A stretch of DNA of 64,000 nt, taken from positions 186,001 to 250,000 of the forward strand of contig NZ_LT964854.1 of the NCBI RefSeq assembly GCF_900240305.1, read 5' to 3'. The position numbers and the translations under genes were made by a program. The DNA comes from Ottowia massiliensis (GTDB lineage Bacteria > Pseudomonadota > Gammaproteobacteria > Burkholderiales > Burkholderiaceae_C). Positions 1-7,303 of the stretch are shown piece by piece (position 1 is the first letter of the stretch; every line of letters begins with the position of its first letter). The notes below the pieces were generated by a model. It was not told the DNA's origin. It saw only the letters and a program-made list of their open reading frames with translations, and searched no databases.

Positions 1-1752
1 GAAGCGCAAAACCGGCCCCAGCTCATGCGCACGGCATTTGCCGCTCTAGGCGTCTTGCTGGCCACCTCATTGAGCATGACCGTGGTGCAGTTCGATCCGC
101 TGAAAATGGCCAGCGGCGTATTTCGTACCGGATCAACCGTTTTGGACGGTGACGCCCAGGTGATTTTCTACAAAGACGGCAAAACAGCCAGCATTTCCGT
201 TGTGCAGCAAGGCGGATTCAATCGCTTGATTGCCACCAATGGCAAACCAGACGCAGCCATCGCCATACAAGGAGAACCGACACTCGATGAGCCCACCATG
301 ACGTTGGCGGCCGCTCTGCCTCTGGCCGCGCACGACAGCCCCAGCGACATAGGCGTGATCGGCTTTGGCTCTGGCATGACAACGCACACCTTCCTGGGTG
401 ACATGCGCGTTAAGCAGGTAGACACCATTGAAATTGAACCGGCCATGGTGGCAGGCGCGCGCGCCTTCGGCAGCAAAGTGGCACGCGCCTACACGGATCC
501 GCGCTCAAACATCGTCATTGACGACGCCAAGGCCTATTTCTCAGGCCAGCAGGCGCGCTACGACATCATCATCTCCGAGCCATCCAACCCCTGGATCAGC
601 GGCGTGGGTGCTCTCTTTTCAAGAGAGTTTTACGAATTCATTCCGCGCCATCTGAAACCGGACGGGCTGTTCGTGCAGTGGGTACAGCTGTATGAAATTG
701 ACGATGCGCTGGTAGCATCCATCATGAATGCCTTGACGCCTGCATTTTCTGATTACCAAGCATATATCAGCAATACGGCAGATTTAATTATTGTCGCCTC
801 ACCACAGGGACGGTTGCCTGAAATCAAGCCGCAGCGCATCCTGCAAGGACTGGTGGGCGAAGACATGAAAAGACTGGGCATCGCAAGCGCCGGGCAATTA
901 CAGTTACGCAAAATTGCTAATGCACAAACATTGCGTGCGCATGGCGCTCTGTTTGGAACACCTGCAAACTCCTATTACCACCCTCTTCTGAGTCTGCGAG
1001 CGCCTGTGACGCGATACATGAACAAAGTAGCATCTACGCTAACCAATCTGACATATCAATCAAATATGTCATCTGCCATGCTACTTAATGCGCTGAATAT
1101 CCGGCAACCTTTGCCGGACGATATTGAAACATCCAACATTGATCATTTCCCTGGAGAAACCGATACACGCCAAGCGCGAATTTATGCCGATTTCCTGCGC
1201 ACAAACAGCTTGCCTGGCCAACTGGAGCAATCGCCTCAAGCGCTGACTTCGGCTTACCTGCTGAAGCAAGCGGCGCAGCAGGTTTGCACGCAGCCTGACA
1301 GCACAACAGCACAAGCCCTGTTGGCCAGCAACTTGCGACAGGCAGCTGAACAAACACTGATGGCCCTGCCGCCATCACGCTTGCAGGGCGTGTTCATCAA
1401 CCCGGCTTGGCTACCCTGTAAACCTACGCATGTTTCCGAGGATTTCGAACAAGTGTTAGCTCTAACCGGTGCGCTGGCCCAGCGCGACTGGGCAAAGGCA
1501 AGCGAGCTGGCTGAACGATGGTTGCGAAATCCGCAGGCCCAGGCCGTCTGGAAAAAGCCGTTTGATGACGTGGCATTGCTCGCCGTCATGCTGGATTTTG
1601 CACGCAACGAAAAATGGGCCGAAATGGCGGAAGCCGAGAAAAGACTAGGGGCAAATGTGGCAGGAACTCCTGCTTCTACCCAAATGCGTGTGCTGCTGCT
1701 GGCAATGGCCGATGTTGAAAGTGCGCGCATGAAGATTTCCAATCCATCGTGA
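1..1752 (+). CDS. Membrane-anchored spermidine-synthase-like protein (5' partial)
   Basis: The open frame runs in from the left edge without a stop; the first visible ATG is at 25 but the gene very probably starts upstream. The visible N-terminus is hydrophobic (AFAALGVLLATSLSMTVV) and looks like the last membrane helix of a fused MFS/spermidine-synthase-like protein. A Rossmann methyltransferase-type core follows: IGFGSGMTTH (nucleotide-binding loop), an acidic strand end IEIEP, VIDDAKAYF and ISEPSNPWISG, all typical of the aminopropyltransferase superfamily. The last 200 or so residues are helical and unassigned. True aminopropyl transfer is not shown; many such fused proteins have no known substrate. 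A 127-bp gap separates it from the CRISPR remnant, so there is no sign of a shared job. Confidence 0.75.
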   Translation, partial: EAQNRPQLMRTAFAALGVLLATSLSMTVVQFDPLKMASGVFRTGSTVLDGDAQVIFYKDGKTASISVVQQGGFNRLIATNGKPDAAIAIQGEPTLDEPTMTLAAALPLAAHDSPSDIGVIGFGSGMTTHTFLGDMRVKQVDTIEIEPAMVAGARAFGSKVARAYTDPRSNIVIDDAKAYFSGQQARYDIIISEPSNPWISGVGALFSREFYEFIPRHLKPDGLFVQWVQLYEIDDALVASIMNALTPAFSDYQAYISNTADLIIVASPQGRLPEIKPQRILQGLVGEDMKRLGIASAGQLQLRKIANAQTLRAHGALFGTPANSYYHPLLSLRAPVTRYMNKVASTLTNLTYQSNMSSAMLLNALNIRQPLPDDIETSNIDHFPGETDTRQARIYADFLRTNSLPGQLEQSPQALTSAYLLKQAAQQVCTQPDSTTAQALLASNLRQAAEQTLMALPPSRLQGVFINPAWLPCKPTHVSEDFEQVLALTGALAQRDWAKASELAERWLRNPQAQAVWKKPFDDVALLAVMLDFARNEKWAEMAEAEKRLGANVAGTPASTQMRVLLLAMADVESARMKISNPS

Positions 1753-1785
1753 AGATTCATTCTCTTTTTTAGTAATAACATCTAC

Positions 1786-1821
1786 AAATGACGTCTGAAG
1801 CAACGAGAAAGGCAAACGTCA
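1786..1821. other. Inverted repeat between the spermidine-synthase-like gene and cmr4
   Basis: ATGACGT at 1786-1792 is mirrored by ACGTCAT at 1815-1821. The 7-bp arms are separated by 22 bases. It could be a weak hairpin or an operator for the cmr genes; no T-run follows directly. It may mark the left end of the deleted CRISPR operon. Confidence 0.3.
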
Positions 1822-1879
1822 TGAATCTTTCCAACATTTTCTGCTTTTTTATTTCCAGTTAAACAAGGAGCCATCGCCC

Positions 1880-2799
1880 ATGTTTGAAAAACTGCTGCCG
1901 TTTTCCTCTACGCCGTCAGCCCCGTCCACATGGGCGCGGGCCAGGCCGTGGACATCATCGACAACCCCATCCAGCGCGAGCGCCACACCGATCACCCCTG
2001 CTTTGCCGGCAGCGGCATCAAGGGTGCGGTGCGCCACAGCTACGAAGCGCTGGGCGGCAAAAAAGAAGACATTGACCGCCTGCTGGGGCCAGACGCGCAA
2101 AGCAGCACGCTGCACGCTGGAGCCGTGAGCTTTGGCGATGCCCAGCTGGTAGCCCTGCCCGTGCGCAGCCTCAAGGGCGGCTACGTCTACGCCACCTGCC
2201 CGCAAGTGCTGGCGCGCGCGCAGCGGCTGCTGAATCTGGGCGCGGCTGTCGCCAACTGGCCCGCGCTGGAGGTTGAAGACGGCCACTGCCTGCTGACCAA
2301 TACCAGTCTGCTTTCTGGCAGCAAGCTGCATCTGGAAGCCTTTGAATATGAATACATCGTCGAGGCATCCAAGCCGCTGGCCGCCATTACAGACGATCTG
2401 GCCTCAAAGGCTTTGCCTGACAAGCCAACCTTCCAGTTCTTCCGTGACAAGCTCAAAACAGACCTCGTCGTTCTTTCCGACACCGACTTTGGCTACTTCG
2501 CCAAACACGCCATGCTGGTTGAGCCGCACGTGCGCATTGATGAGCAAACCGGCACCGCCAAGGACGGCGGCCTGTTCTACACCGAGAACCTTCCGCCCGA
2601 ATCGCTGCTGATTGCCCCGCTGCTGGCCAGCCAGACGCGCACCGGCAAGAAAGACAACGATCGAAGCGCTGAAGAAGTTTTCGACACGATTCATAAGCTG
2701 CTGAATGGCCGCCTGCTGCAAATCGGCGGCGACGCCACCACGGGGCGCGGCTTGGTCGTGGCGAAAGTCGTCGCCAAAGAAACCCAAGGCAAGGAGTAA
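1880..2799 (+). CDS. cmr4: Type III-B CRISPR RAMP protein Cmr4 (apparent frameshift near the start)
   Basis: Cmr4 (Cas7 family) forms the backbone of the Cmr effector and carries the target-RNA cleaving Asp. The ATG at 1880 has a good ribosome site (AAGGAG, 1865-1870) and reads MFEKLLPF. The family-like continuation (LYAVSPVHMGAG) lies in another frame, which stays open from about 1905 to 2799. One extra T in the run at 1901-1904 would give one continuous Cmr4 of about 307 residues. Signature features are HMGAGQAVDIIDNPIQRE, the SGIKGAVRH glycine loop and a C-terminal GGDATTGRGL. The gene is followed by cmr5 with only 4 bases between. Without the missing base, a shorter product from an internal start (about 1930) would lose the first beta strand. 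Either a real mutation or a homopolymer sequencing error is possible. Confidence 0.88.
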
Positions 2800-2803
2800 A
2801 GCT

Positions 2804-3253
2804 ATGGCGAACGCGAAAGAACAAAAGCTGCGCCCAGAAACGCTTGAGCAGCGGCGCGCACAAAACGCCTGGGATGTCTGCGCCGACTACACGGAAAAGC
2901 ACGTCAATTTCGCCAAGGGCCTGCCCGCGCTCATCATGAACAGCGGTTTGATGCAGGTGCTGGCTTTCTGCCATGAAAAAGGCGGCGACTGCGAACGAGT
3001 GGCCGCCGATCTGCGCCAGTGGCTTGCCAGCCAGAAGATTGGCCCTTTGGCTGCCCCCTTTTTCCTTGAAGAAGCAAAAAAACTTGAACAAGCCAGGGAC
3101 GAAAAAGAAAAGCGGCAAATCCAGCAACGGATTTTTGAGGCTTTCATGCAGGCCCTCATGCAGTCCAGCCCGCACGACTACCAGCGCATCAATGCCGAAG
3201 CCTTCGCCTGGCTGAAATGGCTGCGCCAGATGGCCGCCGCCCGCGTGCAATAA
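2804..3253 (+). CDS. cmr5: Type III-B CRISPR small subunit Cmr5
   Basis: This is a 149-residue, mostly helical protein starting at the ATG at 2804, with AGGAG at 2792-2796, just after the cmr4 stop. In the family, Cmr5 is the small subunit that lines the inner filament of the Cmr complex along the crRNA-target duplex. The segment AWDVCADYTEK, the LIMNSGLMQVLAFC helix and the terminal EAFAWLKWLRQMA fit Cmr5. It sits between cmr4 and cmr6 in the standard order. It has no catalytic role of its own and would be useless without Cmr2 and Cmr3 made elsewhere. Confidence 0.88.
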   Translation: MANAKEQKLRPETLEQRRAQNAWDVCADYTEKHVNFAKGLPALIMNSGLMQVLAFCHEKGGDCERVAADLRQWLASQKIGPLAAPFFLEEAKKLEQARDEKEKRQIQQRIFEAFMQALMQSSPHDYQRINAEAFAWLKWLRQMAAARVQ

Positions 3254-3264
3254 GGAGAAACGCC

Positions 3265-4575
3265 ATGCCTGTTGCCGCCGTGCCCGCCTATCTGGGACGG
3301 AACTTCAAAAACGACTCGCCCGCCCTGCGCTTTGGCATGCTGCTGCCGCTGTGGGGCGTGAATCGCCGTACAAAAGAGCTGCTCTGGACCACAAGCGACA
3401 TCAGCCATGAAGTCCGAGGGCCGCTGCGTCAAGAGCGTGAAATCAAACTAAACAACAAAGTGGATGCCCTTGCGCAAGCTGCCGCGCTCAATCCCGAAGA
3501 CAAAGCGGCCATGAAGGCCTTGGCCGACCGCCAATCGCACCTGGCCAGCAACCTGCCCCACATGCTCAGTCTGGATGCCACGGCCATCGCGCCCTTCACC
3601 ACGGGCCTGGGCAACGAGCACCCGCTGGAAAACGGCTCTGCCTTTCTCAACCCCTATGGCCTGCCCTATCTGGCGGGCAGCGGCGTCAAGGGCGTGCTGC
3701 GGCAAGCCGCGCGCGAGCTGGCATCGGGCCAATGGGGCAATGAACACGGCTGGAGCGCGGACAAACAGTTTGAAATCAGGGTAAATGGCAAAAGCCTGGC
3801 CATCAGCATGCTGGATGCCCTGTTCGGCCTGGAATCGCAAGACGGCGACACGCTGCACATGCGCGGCGCGCTCAGCTTCTGGGACGTCATTCCGCAAATG
3901 CCCGAGCACTGCAAAAGCCTGCACGTGGAAGTGATGACGCCGCACCAGAGCCACTACTACCAGCAGAAAAAAGACTCGAAAAGCGGCTCCAGCGCCACCC
4001 CGCACGACAGCGGCCAGCCCACGCCCATCAGTTTTCTCACCGTGCCGCCGGGCAGCGGCATGACGTTTCATGTGCAGTGCGACCTGCCCCGCCTGCAACG
4101 CTTGGCTCCCACGCTGGCCGAAGGCGATGCGTGGAAAAAGCTGCTGCAAGCCGCGTTTGAACACGCCTTTGAATGGCTGGGCTTTGGCGCCAAAACCGCC
4201 GTGGGCTATGGGGCCATGCAGCCAAATGCCCAAGCCACCCAGGACCGCAAAGAAAAGCAGCGCAAACAAAAGGAGCAAGCCGAACGCCAGGCACGGCAAG
4301 CCACGCTCAGCCCTGCCATGCGAACCGTGGAAGCCTTCGTGCAAGAGCTGCGCGCCAAGCACGAGCAATATCCCAATTACAAGGAAGCCCCAAACGGCGT
4401 GCTGCACGGCAAAGCGCGCGAGCTGGCTAAAACCGCGCACGAAAGCGCAGACTGGAGCGCCGAAGAAAAACGCGCCGCCGCCGAAGCCATTGAAACCTGG
4501 CTACCCAAACTGGTCAGGGTGGACATCAAGGACGAGCGCAAAAAACTCAAGCTCGGCGCGCTCAAGGGCCAGTGA
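3265..4575 (+). CDS. cmr6: Type III-B CRISPR RAMP protein Cmr6
   Basis: The start is at the ATG at 3265, 11 bases after the cmr5 stop, with AAGGAG at 3252-3257; an in-frame ATG at 3217 lies inside cmr5 and is not favoured. The protein has 436 residues. Cmr6 is the RAMP that, with Cmr1, caps the 3' end of the crRNA in the Cmr complex. Evidence is the early PLRFGML-like segment, the GLGNEHPLENG and YLAGSGVKGVLRQAARE segments (RAMP glycine loop), and the C-terminal WLGFGAKTAVGYGAM glycine-rich motif. After this motif an extra charged helical tail of roughly 120 residues (many K, E, Q) extends beyond the usual fold. Its role is unknown. Confidence 0.85.
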   Translation: MPVAAVPAYLGRNFKNDSPALRFGMLLPLWGVNRRTKELLWTTSDISHEVRGPLRQEREIKLNNKVDALAQAAALNPEDKAAMKALADRQSHLASNLPHMLSLDATAIAPFTTGLGNEHPLENGSAFLNPYGLPYLAGSGVKGVLRQAARELASGQWGNEHGWSADKQFEIRVNGKSLAISMLDALFGLESQDGDTLHMRGALSFWDVIPQMPEHCKSLHVEVMTPHQSHYYQQKKDSKSGSSATPHDSGQPTPISFLTVPPGSGMTFHVQCDLPRLQRLAPTLAEGDAWKKLLQAAFEHAFEWLGFGAKTAVGYGAMQPNAQATQDRKEKQRKQKEQAERQARQATLSPAMRTVEAFVQELRAKHEQYPNYKEAPNGVLHGKARELAKTAHESADWSAEEKRAAAEAIETWLPKLVRVDIKDERKKLKLGALKGQ

Positions 4576-4674
4576 GGGGCCGGCAAGCCGTGCCTGACCG
4601 GCCGCCTTTGCACTGCGCTGGCGCGCCGCCCGCACCTGCCCCGCCCGCTCATGCCTGTTGTCCGCGCACCCATG

Positions 4675-4760
4675 AATTTGCTCCTTTTCAAATAGCATAC
4701 TGTCCTCGTGGATAAAGCGGGAACGCGGTATTTGCACCCCATGAATTTGCTCCTCTTTCA
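4675..4760 (+). repeat. Family-1 dispersed repeat, copy 1
   Basis: AATTTGCTCCTTTTCAAATAGCATACTG starts the copy and GAATTTGCTCCTCTTTCAGG ends it. The core is diverged (TGTCCTCGTGG). It lies between cmr6 and the Cas6 gene, and its end supplies the AGGAG (4760-4764) just upstream of the Cas6 start. Confidence 0.7.
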
Positions 4761-4779
4761 GGAGCATTTTCATGCCCGA

Positions 4780-5922
4780 ATGCTGTTGTCCACGGGCCTT
4801 GCCGAACCGCCGCCATGCCCGCCCCTGCCGCCCCTGCCCGCCGTGCGGCTGCGCCTGACTGTGCGCGCGGACGGCCCGCTGCCGCTGCCGCCCTACGCCG
4901 GCTCCATGCTGCGCGGCGCGCTGGGCCATGCGCTCATGGACCTGGCTCCGCTGCCCCACGCCAGCGGCCAGGCATGCGCCTTGCGCGAAAGCTGCACCTA
5001 CTGCCAGGTGTTCGCCCCCGTGCCGCAAACGGCGCACAGTCTGCAAAAGTTCAGCCAGATGCCCGCGCCCTACGTCATCGCGCCGCCCTTTCAGATGGAC
5101 AGCGCACACACCGGCGCGAATGCAAATACAGGCGCGGATTCGGATACAGACGCTGGCGGCGCCTGCCTGACCTTGCGCAAGGGCGAAACCTTCTCCTTCG
5201 GCCTGGTGCTCATTGGCCGGGCGCTGCAACACCTGCCCACGCTCACCCTGGCCTTTGCGCGCGCCTGCCAGCGCGGGCTGGGGCCGCGCCACACGCCCTG
5301 CTCCCTGCTGTCCATCGAGCATGAACAGCCCGCTGGCAGCGCCGCCGCATCCTTCGGCGCCACTTTTGCCCCTGCCTGGCGGCCCGGCCAAGGCGCCCCG
5401 GCGCTGCCCGCCAGCGCCGCCACGCTGCCCGCGCCCGCCGCGCTGGCAGGCAGCGCCAGCCTGCAACTGCTCACCCCCTTGCGCCTGCAACTGAACAACC
5501 GCCCGGCCAAGGCGCATGAACTCACCGCCCGCGCCCTGCTCGTCACCCTGGCGCGCCGCTGCCAGCTGCTGATGGACACCCAGCTCGGCCCGGGCGCGCC
5601 GCAACTGGACTTTGCCGCCCTTGCCGCGCAGGCCGAAGCCATCCGGCTCGACGCCAGCGGCCTGCGCTGGTTCAACTGGGCGCGCTACTCCAGCCGCCAG
5701 CGGCAGGCCATGAACCTGGGCGGCCTGCTCGGCACGCTGCACCTGCACGGCCAGCAGCCCGATGGCCTGGCCCCCTTCGCCGGCCTGCTGCACCTGGGCC
5801 AGTGGCTGCACGCAGGCAAGGAAACCACCTTCGGCCTGGGCCGCTATGCGCTGACCGCACTGGCCGATGCAGCATCCGCGAAGCCACCCGCAGCCCCTGC
5901 CTTCGCTCTGCAATCGCCATAG
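4780..5922 (+). CDS. cas6: CRISPR precrRNA-processing endoribonuclease, Cas6 family RAMP
   Basis: Cas6 cuts the repeat in precursor crRNA to make guides. The frame is open from 4708, but starts at 4708 and 4741 fall inside dispersed repeat copy 1, so the ATG at 4780 (AGGAG at 4760-4764, a rather long 15-base spacing) is preferred; the product has about 380 residues. Family signs are the Cys pair in CTYCQVFAP, YAGSMLRGALGHAL near the N-terminus, and the C-terminal GGLLGTLHLHG followed by LHLGQWLHAGKETTFGLG, the Cas6 glycine-rich loop. A low-complexity insert rich in Asn, Asp, Gly and Thr lies around residues 110-125. It is in the same direction as cmr4-6 but 205 bases away, so it is possibly transcribed separately. 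Confidence 0.8.
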   Translation: MLLSTGLAEPPPCPPLPPLPAVRLRLTVRADGPLPLPPYAGSMLRGALGHALMDLAPLPHASGQACALRESCTYCQVFAPVPQTAHSLQKFSQMPAPYVIAPPFQMDSAHTGANANTGADSDTDAGGACLTLRKGETFSFGLVLIGRALQHLPTLTLAFARACQRGLGPRHTPCSLLSIEHEQPAGSAAASFGATFAPAWRPGQGAPALPASAATLPAPAALAGSASLQLLTPLRLQLNNRPAKAHELTARALLVTLARRCQLLMDTQLGPGAPQLDFAALAAQAEAIRLDASGLRWFNWARYSSRQRQAMNLGGLLGTLHLHGQQPDGLAPFAGLLHLGQWLHAGKETTFGLGRYALTALADAASAKPPAAPAFALQSP

Positions 5923-6038
5923 CTGCCAACGCTTTGCGTGCGGCACTGCTGGACAGTGAGTGCGTCCAACGCTGCCGCGCCCCGCCTGAGTCTTGTTCTT
6001 TTTTACGCCCGCACCCAATCGCGAGCCGATGGGGCAAA

Positions 6039-6740
6039 TCAGGCCGCCTGCGCCACGGTCTGCGTCGCAGGTTCAGGCGCAGCTTCCGCGCTGGCTGGCG
6101 TCTGGGGCAGTTCAGAGCCAGGTTCGGGTTCAAGCTCCACCGGGCTGGCAAGCAGGCGCACTTGCCTGAAAAACTCATCCAGCGTCATGCAAAAGCAGGT
6201 GCGGTCGTGGCGATGGATGCCGAAAACGATTGCGGAAGCCGCGCCGCACTCCCCCGGCTTTTTCATGGGCATGAGGATTTCAACGTAGTTGATGAAAGCG
6301 GGCAGGCCAACGCCGTTTTCCAGAAAAGCCGCCTTGCTGCCCCGCTGCGCCAGGGGCGTGGGCCAGTAGGGAGCGGAACCCAGGCACAAGCGGCCCTGGG
6401 CGTTTTGCTTGCCATAGACCACGCGATGAAAGTGGCTCTGAAGCTCACCTGCGCGCTCCATGTCTTCAATGACGTTGAGGGAAACGCCGTAGTCGTAGAA
6501 GCGCTCTTTTTCGGCTTCAAGAGCAGCCTTGTCTTTCCTGAATTCGATGAGCAGCCATTTGTACGCGCCCGAGTGCAGGGCGGGGCTGGTTTGCCGGGGC
6601 GGCTCATCGCCCGCCTGCAAGGTGATGACGCCCAGCGGCGCAAGGAAATTGACGCCCCACTTGCGGCAGGCTTGCTGGAGAAAGGCGTATTCGACGGTTT
6701 TTTCCCACCAGGCGAGGGCGGCGGCTGGGATGGCGGGCAT
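6039..6740 (-). CDS. Hypothetical protein beside the CRISPR remnant
   Basis: I do not recognise this 233-residue protein. The start at 6740 is chosen because AAGGAG lies just upstream; the frame is open further (to 6869) into repeat sequence. It begins MPAIPAAALAWWEKTVEYAF and is mixed alpha/beta with no membrane helix or signal peptide. Notable conserved-looking stretches are WLLIEFRKDK (could be a nuclease-like strand with acidic end), FHRVVYGK and INYVEILMPMK. The last 45 residues are Pro/Glu/Ala rich and probably disordered. It converges with cas6, 116 bases away. Base composition is like the core genome. It may be an accessory gene of the CRISPR block, but nothing in the sequence proves that. 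Confidence 0.55.
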   Translation of the reverse strand: MPAIPAAALAWWEKTVEYAFLQQACRKWGVNFLAPLGVITLQAGDEPPRQTSPALHSGAYKWLLIEFRKDKAALEAEKERFYDYGVSLNVIEDMERAGELQSHFHRVVYGKQNAQGRLCLGSAPYWPTPLAQRGSKAAFLENGVGLPAFINYVEILMPMKKPGECGAASAIVFGIHRHDRTCFCMTLDEFFRQVRLLASPVELEPEPGSELPQTPASAEAAPEPATQTVAQAA

Positions 6741-6796
6741 GGCTGGCTCCTTGGGGGCAATGGGTTGAACAAAAGCGGGCACTTGTGTTTTCAGAA

Positions 6797-6892
6797 ACCT
6801 GTTCAGAGTCTGGCTGCAAGGGGGCCGCAGACCGCCCGAATCCACACTTTTGTCTCCGTGGACGAACACTTTGAACAGGCTCTTACAGACAA
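6797..6892 (+). repeat. Family-2 (MITE-like) repeat, short copy with both ends
   Basis: Begins ACCTGTTCAGAGTCTGGC and ends CTTTGAACAGGCTCTTACAG, so the termini are inverted copies (CCTGTTCA / TGAACAGG). The centre is deleted relative to the longer copies at 17135 and 23058. Confidence 0.65.
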
Positions 6893-7077
6893 GGCGCGAG
6901 GGAGCGATTATTCACGCAGCCCATCCGTCAGCCCGCATTCATCGCACCAGATCACAGTTTGCGCTGCGATGTGGCCGATCTGGCAGGCCTGAAGGTAGAG
7001 GGCCCGGCCTTCGCGCAAGGTGTGCGGGCCGTCACGCCCAGAAGGCGGCCGCCAGCGCGCCACGGACATCGCCAGTG

Positions 7078-7160
7078 AGAGCCTGTTCAAAGAATCTGGC
7101 CGCGAAGGCAAAAAAGCCAATCGGAATGGGCTGCAAGGCGCAAAGCAAATAAACCTCATG
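7078..7160 (+). repeat. Family-2 repeat, 5' part
   Basis: GAGAGCCTGTTCAAAGAATCTGGC is followed by GGAATGGGCTGCAAGGCGCAAA, the family-2 5' end and core. The 3' half is missing. Confidence 0.6.
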
Positions 7161-7303
7161 CGGGCCTTGAAAGCGCCCGGCCTTTCCATCAACACCACTG
7201 GCAGCAGCCGTGCGATCAGATGCGCCGCCAGTTTGGCGCAGGCGGAGCTATGGCAGCGACCAAGAATGGCGAGGCGGAAAAGCAGCAGGCACATCAAAAA
7301 TCA

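Larger units (their letters stand above)
6741..7303. other. Gene-free stretch with two family-2 repeat copies
   Basis: No convincing gene. It holds a short family-2 copy with both ends (6797-6892) and a 5' part of a second (7078-7160). The rest shows nothing I can name. Confidence 0.55.
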
